Part shown: piece after piece, positions 23,092-34,348 of the stretch
How positions within the stretch are numbered: the first letter of the stretch is position 1
Layout of the letters: every line of letters starts with the position of its first letter
Source: Coriolopsis trogii
Taxonomy: Eukaryota > Basidiomycota > Agaricomycetes > Polyporales > Polyporaceae
DNA: 63,803 nucleotides
Direction of reading: 5' to 3'
Assembly: GCA_020543525.1 (NCBI GenBank)
Contig: JAHYIO010000010.1
Location: forward strand, 1 to 63,803
Notes under the pieces: model-generated
Told to the model about the DNA's origin: nothing
The model's database searches: none
The model's input: only the letters and a program-made list of their open reading frames with translations
Made by a program: the position numbers and the translations under genes

Positions 23092-24064
23092 ATGAACATT
23101 ACTCTGAACCCCATGGAGACACCGCTGGAACTCGATGTGAGTGTACTTTCTGCTGGTTTCGTGGACTCCAAGCATTCATAATGTTAGTTACAAGGTGCGC
23201 TCACACCGCATGAGGCCGCACTGGAAGAGAGAATTTTTCAAGAAATTATTCGTGATGACGCGTGGTCGTCGCCGCCTGTCGACTCTTCCACTCCGATGCT
23301 GGAGGCAACCGAAACGCAACCACCGCCGATCGTGTGGTACGCACTGCTGTTATTACAGGAAATGCAATGGACGACATCACAATCTAATCCTGAGCCCGCT
23401 GTCGGTGCGACGGCGTGGGCAGGAGCCCTTCCTTCGACGGCCACGCACACCAGGTGCAGTTCGGAGAACGTGTCTGGTAAATACCGCAACATGGGCACCC
23501 AGTATGCAAGCCCTCACTATGGAAGAGCCGAAGCTACCCAGAATGGAGGCGATGGGTTTGCCCGCCGACATGGCATCATTGCCTGTAACAGGTCAGTGCA
23601 ACCGTCGTCGACCGCTTCCGGCCAGCTTGTGAAGGCCCGTCCCAGGGGAGGTATGAGCTCACAGCATGAGGAGGATTGTTATGTGGAGGCGTTAGAGGAA
23701 CACGTCCGAAGCATACAAGGCCAGCTCAGCGCAGCCGGTGTGCCACCCGCGGCATTCTCGACTCCGGCCTTATCGAGCTTCACAGACAACATCTCCCTCC
23801 GGGTACGCGAGAACTGCACTAGGCTTACGATACTTGTTCTTCTGACCCTCGGCAAATACAGAGAGTGTTATTCCATCAACGGGCCCTCTTGAAGACAGCA
23901 CGAGCGGAGCAACTACGCGTCAAGCACAATGTAAGCTCTATGTCAGTCTTGACATTGGATGGGCTGGCTGAGTTTCTCCGTGCCTTCCTTAGTTGACGAC
24001 TTATCAAGATCTGGCCGAATGGAAGCGGCAGCTACGCAGGGGCATGTATTACTCCTCATGGTGA
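23092..24064 (+). CDS. Coiled-coil protein, beta subfamily (beta-2)
   Basis: Paralogue of beta-1 without the 93-residue repeats. Exons 23092-23136, 23188-23802, 23862-23930 and 23993-24064; every intron is phase 0 with GTGAGT, GTACGC or GTAAGC donors, giving 266 residues. A 15-residue first exon (METPLELD end) precedes an acidic stretch (HEAALEERIFQEII). The coiled-coil region is EEDCYVEALEEHVRSIQGQL, then SAAGVPP, matching LADAGVQP in beta-1. The third exon is again exactly 69 nt, beginning RVLFHQRALL, and the last exon has YQDLAEWKRQLRRG, matching LQDLAAK in beta-1. The gene is transcribed away from alpha-2. I see no zinc cluster, bZIP basic region or homeodomain. Nuclear or dimerising function is inference only. 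Confidence 0.7.
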
Positions 24065-24577
24065 ACCCTAGGGGTGTATTATCAGCAAGGGGATGGCTCC
24101 ATATGTACTTCATTTGAGTCCGTGTATCCAACGACGTCCACCAGTTGCGTTTGCGCGGATTTGTGGAGGAACTCTAGCCGATCCTAGCGCACACATAATC
24201 TTATGGAGTGATACGTCGTTAATGGTGAATTGGTGAAGAAGTAGTGGTGCTACAAAAGACAGATGCGTTCCGCGAAAGCGTCATGCAGAAGTCCCCTGCC
24301 CATGCAGATAGACATCCCCACGCGCAGACGGCGTCCGTGAATGGTCGAAGCGGCAGAGAAAGAATGAGAGAGGTAGGGAGGGTTGCGCGTACATGTCCGG
24401 GTTGTAGGCGGGAGCCCTGTGCACTTCGGCGCAACTTCAATAGGTCGCGTGGCACATTGAGACCGTACTGAATGGAAAAGAGAGGACGGCAATGGGAATG
24501 AACGAAACAACTCGGGTCTGGCGGTGCGATCTGCGATCTGGGTCGTAAAGCGCGGCAGTAGGAAGGTCGGCGTCGTC

Positions 24578-25567
24578 CTACACCGTGTGTTGGATATTAG
24601 ATGGAGGGGAGGAGAGTCCAGAAAACGCAGTAAAACTTCCTCCCTCGGAGATGGTCTCCCAGTCCTCGCGGCTGCGGCGGGGCTCGTCCCACACCAAGTC
24701 CCGGATGATGTCAACGACGTCCTCCAAGATGTCCAACGACTCCCTGACGGGCAACCATGCTGCCACCTTGCTCTCGGAATTGCCTCTATCTCCGGTCGAG
24801 GAGGGTGCGGTTTGACCTCTGACTGCTGTGGGTAGTCTGGGGTGTTCCCGGCTACTATGAGTGGCGGGGGTGGAGTCGGGGGTGGAGGTGTCTCGGCATT
24901 GTGCTGGGCGGGGGGAAGGCTTTACAGTCAGCTCACTTCCACCAGACGAGGTATCGCCTGAGAGGCTGTCGACCGCCTTTGTGAACTCGAGTGACGAGGG
25001 GCATCTACCGCCTCTAGCTTGGGTCGACTCTTCTGGCGGGTAATCGATACGATGTTGCTGTCCGCTCAGCTTGTTGAGCATGATGGCGTCTAACTCCGCA
25101 GGTCCCAACGGCAGGCTCCATGGGGGGGAGGAGCAGCGAGGCTGTACCATGCCCGGTGCACGATTTGGGCCCTGCGCACTGGGAGATGCCCAGCCGTTGC
25201 ACGCACAAACGAAATCGATATGGAAAGGGGAAATATGATGGCGGACCGTGAAGATGATCCAGGAATCACTGACGCATTTGGTGTCCAGGACATCGACCTG
25301 AAAGTCGCGGCGGTCGTCCGTTCTCAGCACGAGCTCCATCTCCGGTCTGAGGATTACCCCTGCGTGTTTGGACAGCATCCATACGTCAGATCCAGCGACG
25401 GTGCCCGCGAAGAAGACGTCTGCCGAAGGCATATGGACGGACGGTGCGGGATGAAAGTAGGAGAGGATTTGCGAGAACAAAGGGAGATGGAGGCACATGT
25501 CGGTCGACGATACGAGGCGTGCTGCAAGGCAGCAACTATTTACATGTAGGGCCACAAACGACAGCAC
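24578..25567 (-). CDS. Hypothetical protein, about 329 residues
   Basis: A single open frame of 990 nt ending at 24578. The middle (RPEMELVLRTDDRRDFQVDVL, then SDSWIIFTVRHH) reads like a folded beta-rich domain. The C-terminal third is Ser/Pro/Thr-rich, then acidic (SLDILEDVVDIIRDLVWDEP). I do not recognise it. The start is uncertain because several ATGs lie in the first 50 codons, and downstream exons may exist. The stretch from 24065 to 24577 shows nothing firm. Confidence 0.5.
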   Translation of the reverse strand: MLSFVALHVNSCCLAARLVSSTDMCLHLPLFSQILSYFHPAPSVHMPSADVFFAGTVAGSDVWMLSKHAGVILRPEMELVLRTDDRRDFQVDVLDTKCVSDSWIIFTVRHHISPFHIDFVCACNGWASPSAQGPNRAPGMVQPRCSSPPWSLPLGPAELDAIMLNKLSGQQHRIDYPPEESTQARGGRCPSSLEFTKAVDSLSGDTSSGGSELTVKPSPRPAQCRDTSTPDSTPATHSSREHPRLPTAVRGQTAPSSTGDRGNSESKVAAWLPVRESLDILEDVVDIIRDLVWDEPRRSREDWETISEGGSFTAFSGLSSPPSNIQHTV

Positions 25568-26252
25568 GTCAGCAAGACGCGGCTCGGCTTGTTTTTCCTG
25601 GGTGAAAGATGCAGCAGTTGCTGGAGCGGCATGCAGCCGAAGCTGCGGACCTTCAACCTAAATCTACTTCGTACGGTTTCACTCCCGCATCGGCAGTCAC
25701 CGTCAGAACGCTTGACTCGCGGCTGCTTACCACCCAGGCGGCGATAGGTGACTCTCCCGCGTTAACGCGTCACGCTCCCAGGAGAAAGTATTTGCGCCAT
25801 TGATTTGAATGTCTAAGTCCTATAAAATCAAAACGTTGAGGAGACCTATGCCCGTTGCCACGTGCGGAGCGCTCTTAAATGAACCACACGCAATCCGACA
25901 CACAGTCCAGATCAATTTATACTCGGACATGATGAGTGACAGCATCGTGTCCAATGCTATCTGTACCGGTAAGCAATGAGAGTGAGCATCGCCTGTGTAC
26001 TGCGATAGGGACAGAGCGATGGCGAGAAAAAGTCATTAACCACCCAATTTGCCAACCTCGCCTCGCTTCGGAGACATTGCAGCCACCATATTTCAAATTG
26101 GACGGCTTCTACGTTCACTTGATCCATCAGCGCGCCCCGATCGCCGCATCCAGGCCTACCGGTCCCTTTGTGCGTACCCATAGGGACTCTTCTTTTTCCA
26201 TGAGTTCCGTGCCCGACCTTATACCACACGAAGCCCGAAACTCTGGCATAGA
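25568..26252. other. Upstream region of the velvet gene
   Basis: No supported gene. Frames of 60-110 codons on both strands lack domains. Confidence 0.4.
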
Positions 26253-27424
26253 ATGAGGGCAGGCGTGTTTGCAACGAATATCGGATTGGATTCAGTGAAT
26301 AGCGTGCTCGTGTCATTGACGACTCTTTTGTCCTCACAGCGACCAGAACTGCCTGCATTCCCCAAGCCCCGCCCTGCAACACTCCCTGTACAACCGAAAC
26401 AGAACAATTACACCGAAGAGCCCGCAGATCATGGTGTGTCTTGTCTCCTTCAACATTCGCCCAACACAAGTTATGCTTGTGGAAATATCATTATGAAACT
26501 ATCCCTTAGGCAAGCTCAATCACTGACTGCTTTTTGGCAAGTCCAGACAACAAGATACCGCTTGCACGTCGTACAGCATCCTGACAGAACAGCAGAATGT
26601 GAAGGGTCTTGGCTATCTCGGGTACCTCTGGGGCCTCCGCTCATTGTTGAGCTCGTAATGCAGGAGGCCAATGCAGGACAACTGTACGCCACTTCCACAC
26701 ACACACTCTACCACCTTATGAAGCTGACATTCTGGGCAGTGGTCTATTACTCGCGCAACTGTCTCTGTGGAATGCTCACGGCACTCATTGCATCGACGCT
26801 CCCTCAGATGTTCCGCATCCTGTAAGGCCTAGAAAGCTCTATGGCGGCCTTGTGTCCTCAGCATATGACTTGCGCAATGAGCGGGGGGCAAAAGGGACCT
26901 ATTTTGTGTTCCCTGACGTCAGTGTCCAGTCCAAAGGCCGCTTCACCATCCGAGTGTCTTTAATCGAATTAACAACGTGAGCGCGCAAATATAAACCTCA
27001 GCTGCTTGTGCTCAAGCTCACCCAATTGAGATTCCTTCAGGGACGTCAATGGGGGTTTGACTGGACTGGTTGCAGCCGAAGCTCGGACGCTGACATTTGA
27101 CGTCTTGCCGCTGAAGGACTACATTGCTCCCCGTGAGTTATTGCCACCTGGGTCAGGGTATAAAATCATATCCTGACTACAAAGACACAGCACCAACTCC
27201 TCTCATGCAAGCATTTGCCTTGCAGGGCTTCAAATTGTAAATTGATAACGCACTTGTCATGAGCAGATCAACCAGCTGATATTTCGGAATTCGACAGTCC
27301 GACTATGATGCAAGGAGCACACCGCTCTCCGACACTGTACCAGCACAGCTTAGGAAATGTGAAGGTTAATGAACAACAACGGAGGAGGAAGCGTCCATTC
27401 TCAGAGTTAGACAACGACGAATAA
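26253..27424 (+). CDS. Velvet-domain regulator
   Basis: Member of the velvet family (PF11754), fungal DNA-binding regulators that link development, light response and secondary metabolism. The velvet core starts with TTRYRLHVVQHPDRTAEC and PLGPPLIVELV, matching the family's YxLxVxQxPxxAxxC and PPPIVQL motifs. It continues in a second block, LYGGLVSSAYDLRNERG, TYFVFPDVSVQSKGRF and IRVSLIELT. Later exons are 26808-26976, 27041-27132, 27191-27236 and 27298-27424, with consistent phases. They add TPLMQAFALQGFK, the end of the velvet fold, and a basic tail RRRKRPFSELDNDE that could be a nuclear localisation signal. The join of the first long frame (26253-26825) to 26808 needs a short intron I could not fix uniquely, and the ATG-proximal part may contain a 45-nt intron. 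Which class (VosA, VelB or VelC-like) it belongs to is not decided. Confidence 0.85.
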
Positions 27425-28087
27425 GAAACTGTAGAGGGGATAGCGCAAGCTTGTGATGAACTGTTGCTGTATATTTCACGCTGCCGTCAATAGCACGTTT
27501 TCAACATTAGATCATGGTGGTGTGATCGACTATGGGCATGAAACGTCGACATTCCGTGCGTGACAAGACTATAGCAACAATAGAACCACCCAATGACGCG
27601 ACTGCTACTCGTACCCAGAATCGCCGAAGTCCCAGAGGTCAGAGTAGTGGAAAAGGCGCATAAACGTTGACCATGATTACCTTTAGGACGTCTTCAAGGC
27701 GTCTTGAGCATTCCGATTAAGGGTGCAGTGCCCACAAATCATACCTTTCGAGACGGAATCCTTCATACGTGATAGCAAACCGTATTTCGCCACATAGTGT
27801 GGCACGCGTCAGTCACACACCATATGCGGCACTGGTAGCAAACCGCACGACCCGAGGCTTGAGCTGACTCTGAGTCGACAGCTACCCAACACCGGGGCAG
27901 AAGATCATAACGCAATGGGGAATGAGTAAGTACATAACATGCTAATCGCATACAGCAGCTACTGGCTGGTATCGGGAAGCGTGTAGCGTCAACCGCAGCA
28001 TGGAAAAGAAGGTTAGACACTAGCAGAGAGGATGGCAAGCATGAATGGCTGACCACTGACGTACTGAGAAAACCTCCGTATACTCGA
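27425..28087. other. Intergenic, velvet to JmjC
   Basis: Nothing recognisable; the two genes converge here. A 97-codon minus frame at 27763-28056 has no domain. Confidence 0.5.
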
Positions 28088-30849
28088 CTAAGTGTCCTTG
28101 GTTCTCTTCCTCTTCATTGACGAGCCCTGAGAGGAGGGGCTTATGAGATGCGCGATTATGAACTGAGCAAACGCCATCTCCTGAATGAATTCGGCATCGT
28201 TCATAATGGCCAGTTCTTCCGGGATATCAGTGACAATCTGTTGCGCCGTGGCGAGCAATTCCTCCAAAACTTCAAGGAGCTGTCGTGGTGCTGAAACATA
28301 TGCATATTCAATCCAACAAATACGAGAGGATAAAGGGCAGAACAAACGTACGGTTCGTCGGCACGGGTACCACCAGAGACATAGTCATCCTTGCCAACAT
28401 CCTGAATACAGCCGGATGGACAGCATTGGATCCCACACCTCTAGTTTGAATCTCAACTCGCCGCGTCAACATTGTATGGACCAGACTGTCAAAACAGAGA
28501 AAGTGGCCGCCAATGGTCACCGTCTTTACGGGAGTGTAGACCATGTGAAAGGTTCCGGGACATTGAACACTGCAACGACAATGTGAGTAGGGACACAATA
28601 TGAGTACCAGGAGGAAACAGCACATACAGCACGGTCCCAGGGAGCAACGCCACGGCACCAATGTCAAAACGGTCGAATATGCTTCCTGGCATATCTTCCT
28701 CCATCGTTTGGGATAGTGTGGCCAGATCTGCGATCTGCGCAGCAGTTGTCTCCGCGCGAGGTCGAAAGATGATCCAGAGCTTTCCGCCTTCAGTGACTGA
28801 AGCCCAGGTAGCCATACCGTGAGCGTCATGGTGGGGATACGTCAAGAATCCTCCATTCGCCATCAAGGCCCAACTGCTGATCTTTCCGACATCCGTAGGA
28901 TATGAGTGGGGCCCTTTGTCCACTTCTTTGAGTGCGACTGAGGAGATATCGATGGATCGTCTTTTCATGAGAGATTGGATACTTAGTGAGCCGACCGACG
29001 AAGTGGATCTCATTGCCAGCAAGTCGTCCGCAAGGGTCCTGATGGCGTGATTGTTGTATGAGACGCGGTACGTAGGTCGGAGACTGAATTGGTTTGGACT
29101 TACTCGATGAACAAGGGGCATTGCCCACGTAACAACGGGATGTCGAGCAAATTGGCACACTGGTCGGGATTATCGGCGGTTTCAAGAAACTCCCGAACGG
29201 TGCCCACTATATTCGAGCTGTCGTTGATGTTGCTGTCAAGACTGCGGCCCTTCATCCTCAATCGCAATCGGTTTTGTGCATCTGAAACCAATAAGTACGC
29301 ATAGCAATGCAAATGTTAAGACCCACCTTGCCACTCGACCGGCCTGTCCAAGCCGCCCAGGAAGTGTTGAGCCGTGGCCGTGTTCCAACCCAATGGCTGA
29401 GCCTCCCAACCCCGCACAACCACAGATCGACCATGTGAAAGACTTTGACGGATGTTGGTCGTTAAGCTGACAAAGTCTGCCATGCACCCATCTCCTGAGT
29501 AGGCATACACATCTACCAGCGGATCACCGCTGTCTCCAGTGGGGGCAGTAGCATCTTTTGCATGCACCGATGCCCAACGCACCAGATCTGCGTCGACAGT
29601 GTCCTGTGCGCTGTTTGAGTAGGGATTCAAGCAAAGACTTAACAAACGCACCGCATCGGAGGACATCGTACCTCCCTCCTTCGTTGTCTGCTCAGGCTGA
29701 ACCGTGAAAGGAAGATGGGTTACCATCCCATTCCACCACTGGCATGTGGGCGTATCCGCCGGAAACTGAGTAGAGTGCGGTGGCGGGAGTAGTACGTCGC
29801 ACTGGGTTGCTGCAGGGTACATAGGCTGATAGGTCTGAGCCACTAGCGAGTGGAGAGAATCTGGAGTGGGTGGACGAGAAGCAGGTGGTGGACTCAATGG
29901 AGATAGTGGTGACATCGCCACATCTTCCGGGATGTGAACTACCACATCGGCACCCGGAGCGTTCTCAGAGAAAGTGCTGGCAAGATGGTTGGGGGAGGGG
30001 AGGTTGTCATTGCAATCCAGGATGACCCCATCGGTAGCAAGTTGCTCAGGGTGAGGAGCGTTGGAAGTCACAGGCGTGCTGTCGACGTGAGGTGTTACAA
30101 CCGGAGAACGGCTCGGCGGCCCATGGATGCTCTTCTCAACCTCCAGACGTTTCAATTCCTGGAGTGAAACGTGGCGCTCTCCAAAGGTACCAGAGAGTTG
30201 GAGGTTCGGCGGGGCTTGTGCTACGGGTGTTAAGCCGGGAGCAGAAGGGACGATCGCTGCTATGCGTTTGGCAAAATCGACTGAGAAAGCGGCAAGACGA
30301 TCGGCGGAGAGATGGGTCAGATCGGTTATGCCGGGTATCTGGGCCACGGTAGATTTCTTGTACGATTGCAAGTGGCCCTTGAGCGTAGTTTTAGCGACCC
30401 AGATAGAGCGACAAGAGGCAACGGAGAGAAGCAAGGCTGTAGTGAGCGGATGCTGGTGCCTCAATGCGCTACCAGTGACCTGCTGCCAAGTAGAATTGGT
30501 TCTTATGAACATATGAGAGTCGTTCTGCAGCTTGACGTGCCAGATGTCTCCCGGTTGCCCAATGGAAGGCAGGGCTATTGCATCGCCGTGGGCCTCAAGG
30601 AAGAAGGTGAGGAACAAATAGTTGCCGGCAGTGTTGTTCGTGACTTGACGACTTGCGGCCCACGTCTCCTTTGGCCCCACTATGTTATGTTTCGCTGTCT
30701 CAACATATATCGTAGCTCCAATGTCTCGTTCAAAGGCCTCCAGCGCCTCAGTTTCCGCCGACGCTGTTCATTGGTATGGTCAGCTTGGGCGGAGTCTGGC
30801 TGGCTAGACGCGTACTAATGACGGGAGCCAATCCGGGCAAGATTCGCAT
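28088..30849 (-). CDS. JmjC-domain protein
   Basis: Probable Fe(II)/2-oxoglutarate-dependent oxygenase of the JmjC fold, a class that includes histone demethylases and protein hydroxylases. Exons 30849-30816, 30763-29327, 29281-29104, 29038-28628, 28569-28352 and 28290-28088 give 826 residues with all phases closing. The first 450 residues are a family-specific N-terminus with a Pro/Ser-rich linker (SPLSPLSPPPASRPPTP). The catalytic part has SWALMANGGFLTYPHHDAHG with the H-x-D pair near residue 620. It then has VALLPGTV and PGTFHMVYTPVKTVTIGGHF, where the His after PGTF is the likely third iron ligand. The C-terminus ends in a basic KRKRTKD. The short 11-residue first exon was chosen because the next ATG upstream is out of frame and GTACGC with a CTGAC branch gives phase 1. 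No PHD or JmjN domain is seen. The substrate is unknown. Confidence 0.9.
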
Positions 30850-31007
30850 TGACGAGAGAACGGGTTGACTACCAGAAGCAATAGAAAGCAGGCTTGGCCA
30901 CACAACCAAGATCCTTCCTTCACCAGGATCGATGACACAGCACGTCACACGCTACAGCATAGACGCCAGCTACAGCTGACAAAGCGGTTAAACTGCAGGG
31001 TACAACA

Positions 31008-31048
31008 ACTCCAGTGACACTCCAATCACGCTCAAGTCACACTGCATG
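31008..31048 (-). repeat. 22-bp minisatellite, degenerate locus 3
   Basis: Two or three decayed units (CTCCAGTGACACTCC, then ATCACGCTCAAGTCACACT), in the same orientation as locus 1. They look like a relic of the same repeat. Confidence 0.6.
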
Positions 31049-31231
31049 CCCGGTGTCCTGGAACGCCCTTTTTCGTAATGCGTCAGTGCACAGGGAAGCG
31101 CCCCATGCCGCGGCTGAGACCTTTTGTATACTCAGCATAGTTTGCATATCCAATCATCGGGTACACAAGGTTTGATTAAGGCTGCACGACACTTGCCACA
31201 ACGCGCGTAAAAGGTACATACGGGAGGTGAA

Positions 31232-31790
31232 CTACAGGCGTGGGTTGAGGACCAATGTGCGATCGGCTAGGAGACTGCGATGTAGAAAGACAATATGTGT
31301 AAGTACGAATCTGACATTACACTGGCCATTAGCTTCGAGGTACATTGCGATGCATTCAAGGAGAATGACGTCTTCGGTATGGATAGCCGCGAGGAGCCAT
31401 ATGCAATCGGACAAATAAGTCCCAGAATCAACACCTCCGAGACTTTGTTGGCGCACAACCCCCCAGTGTACCCGAAGCATTCACCTCTTTTTGGATGCTC
31501 AGAGCTTGCAAGGTACAGTGTATAGTGAGTTTGGACGCATCCGCGCGCGGGTCCGACGGCGTGAGGGACGAGTATGACAGAGGAACGATGACGGGAAATA
31601 GAGTGACTCCAGGCGGCACGGAGCCATAAAAGGCAATGCCGACGGGCGGGAAGCCATGAGCGATTGCATCACCCCACGCTTCCATATCAGGAGTCATCCC
31701 GCCCCGCCGTTGTCCGTCGCGTATGCCATCGCAGCGGTCTGCACGATCTACAAGACAGTCCCCATCCAATCCCCTGAACAGAATGTGATG
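31232..31790 (-). CDS. Hypothetical protein fragment with dispersed-repeat homology
   Basis: The minus-strand frame 31769-31428 contains MEAWGDAIAHGFPPVGIAFYG and VTLFPVIVPLSYSSLTPSDPR, which look coding. A second frame at 31480-31232 (LLAAIHTEDVILLECIAMYLE) may be a later exon. I could not link them with a clean intron. The region about 31,640-31,380 is homologous to 4,570-4,830. It may be a live gene with a decayed copy there, or two remnants of one element. Confidence 0.35.
31380..31640 (-). repeat. Dispersed repeat, copy 2
   Basis: Minus-strand match to 4,570-4,830, collinear over about 260 bp. This copy keeps a longer open frame. Confidence 0.6.
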
Positions 31791-31799
31791 GTCATATAG

Positions 31800-32639
31800 T
31801 AGGCTGTGGGCATCAGCATGCTAGAACAGAGGGGGAAGGCGGACAAAAAAGTCACCAAAGTTAATCACTGTGTAAAAGGCTTTGCTATCCACCGATGGAA
31901 AGCCTATGTCTAATTGATTAGATTGTACTATCCGAAGCCTTGGACAGCATGAGTATCCCCGATGGATAGCCAAAGGTGACGGCATTTTTCCTTCGACCTG
32001 GTACGGTTCGGCTAGTGAAGGTATCTGCAACACGGACAGCTGGACCAGGCTAACTGAACTCACGAGGCTACCACCGGCGACATGCCTCATATCCACGCGG
32101 GATAGTGTGCTGATAAGCAGGGTAGACACAGATGGTCGCCCTTGGAAATACCAAGCATCCGCTGAGGATTACTTCGCCCCGCCAAGAACTTGCGTTGCAC
32201 AAGTCCAGGAGTTACATAACTGGTGCAACAATAGTAACTGAAGATTGGACGTCGACGTGTCCATCCTAGCGCAAGATCAGGGCACCCAAATTGCAAGGAA
32301 TGTGCACGCGCTATCGATAGACAAATATTCCTCATCCATAACAGGGCATGCACAGAGACGGGAATGTGTACTGTGGCCAGCGCACTCCGTCGAGAGTAGG
32401 AAACGCGTGATGAAGAAGCTGAGTTGCTCGCTACATTGGCCTTGATTACACGGAGCTGTTAATACTACGAAGCTACAGGAGAGCACCCAGACAGTAGTAC
32501 GGTAATATGGAGCGTTATAAGTGCGCGCTGGCCTTGACATGCACGTAGGAACGCCGGAGTTATGGGCATACGCGATCTCTGGATATGTGAGACACGAAGC
32601 TGATGAAAAGACAGAGTGCATACTGCACGCGGTACATCA
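31800..32639. other. Gap without recognised gene
   Basis: Frames on both strands of 66-114 codons, none with a domain or exon partners. Confidence 0.45.
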
Positions 32640-34348
32640 TCAATTTTGTACCATGGGATAACTGTAACGTACTCCGTCCCGAAGCAAGGGGAATATATGT
32701 CCTAAGTAAAGTCCCGCAAGCCTAACCACTTCCGGCGACCATCTACCAGAGACGAACTCGATCCAGGTCGTTCGATTGTGGTACTTCGGCAGGGATGTGA
32801 TATCGAGACTCTGGAGACCGGAGGGGTTTGGGATGGCCATTACAATTTTCTCCAAGTGGATGCAACGCTTCGCGAATTCCTCTAGGACGGTGACAGGCAG
32901 TTGCAGCTCTGGCGTGAGGCTCCTGACCGCATGTGACAGATAGGATGGGAAGGCGTGCGGCAAGACAAGAACGCGGAGCTCTGGCCAAGCCTTTGTCATA
33001 GCCATGACATCTTCAACGGTGATATGAACCACCGTCAACTGGTACATGCTAAGTGCAACCTCTTTGCACTTGGCGAGTCCATAGAGAGCCGTATAGAGTG
33101 ATGCGAAGTGGACCGTTTCTCCTGTGAGGACGTCGTCGTCTATACCTAGAGCAATGGACTGCAGAGTAGGTGCAAAACGACCGAGGATGGTCATGCAACG
33201 CTTCCACAGCGACGCGGTGAAATCCGTCTCAAGTGTCAACTCCTGCAACTGGGGCGCGCGTATGCTGTCAAGGAGTGACACGACCATTGTCTGCACACCA
33301 TGAAGATGCAATGCGGTGAGGAATGGCAAGTGGATGTCGATGGAATAGGAAGGAGCGAATGCGGCGGGGATCATCGCTTCAGCGTTGAAGCACGTGGTCA
33401 CTTCGAGTTCTGCCAGGTGGACGAGGTCAGTGCAGGCGGCTAGCACAACCGCCCGGTCTTTGACGTTGCGCAGGCGTAGGGTGTGAAGAAGCCTGAATAC
33501 TGCAACGTGGTGGATGCTGCACGGCAGACTGGCTTCGATGTCCAGGCACCTGACGTCGTGTGTGCGAGACTGAATGAGATGCAAGGCATTCGAGGTGGCG
33601 TAACGGTGCTCGAGGATTTCGTGATCCGGTACGTGGTGTGCGCGCATGGGAGGGCTGAAAGAGATCGCGACCGATCTGAGGGCAGTGGAGATGAGTAGCA
33701 GGATTGTTGAAGAAGTCGCGCTCATGTTGGTGCACTTCAGATGGGCCAGCCGCGGGAAGAGCGGACGACTGGCAAGCTTGTCCAGCAGTCTCGCGCAGGT
33801 CATGCCATCAATACTATCCGATGTGTCCAGTGCCCGAACCATATTCGCGTAGTGTTCGAGACGACACCATTCGAAGTCCTTGAAAGCGCATTTCAGAGCC
33901 TATAAATTGAAGCGCAATTAACGAGATGAATACTGAGCATAGTAGAGGCTGGAAGAGTTGTATGCCAGTGGCGTACGGAGAGGACAATCCATAGGACGAG
34001 ATTAGCCTCGCGTCGTCATGCAATCCGGCAAGGGATTCCAAGATGCAGAATTGAAGACACAAAAGTATGGCTCACATAATGCTCGACCGTGCCCCCTGAA
34101 TCATCCAGGCCGTAATGGATCCGCCGCATGGACGTCTGCACTAAAGCCAACAGAGGGGCGAACCCATCGAGCTTGTGCCACAAAACCTCCAAGGCTGCCG
34201 TGGAGAACCTTTGAGAGACACGAGCGGAAACCGCGAGTGTCGCTTTATCGTCGGCGTTGTTTTTCATGACCTCGAGGACGAGTTCAGCGATTCCCCACAT
34301 CGAATGAGGTGATATGCGAGCGGATGTGAGGCTAGTCAAGAGAGGCAT
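32640..34348 (-). CDS. F-box protein with leucine-rich C-terminal region
   Basis: Likely a substrate-recognition subunit of an SCF ubiquitin ligase, binding Skp1 through the F-box. Exon 1 is 34348-34076 and exon 2 is 33899-32640; both join in phase 0, giving 510 residues. Residues 16-60 (MWGIAELVLEVMKNN, then VSARVSQRFSTAALEVLWHKL) form an F-box-like helical pair typical of the degenerate basidiomycete type. The rest is a series of irregular leucine-rich segments (LHTLRLRNVKDRAVVLAAC, LPFLTALHLHGVQ, PQLQELTLETDF, LRVLVLP). The intron is 176 nt, long for this window, so a small exon could hide in it. Such families are greatly expanded in agaricomycetes. Confidence 0.8.

Noticed and set aside
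1607..24064. Reading the two divergent pairs as a mating-type HD1/HD2 locus
   Set aside because: No homeodomain WFxNxR motif was found in any of the four proteins, and no MIP or beta-flanking gene is present. Only the layout is similar.
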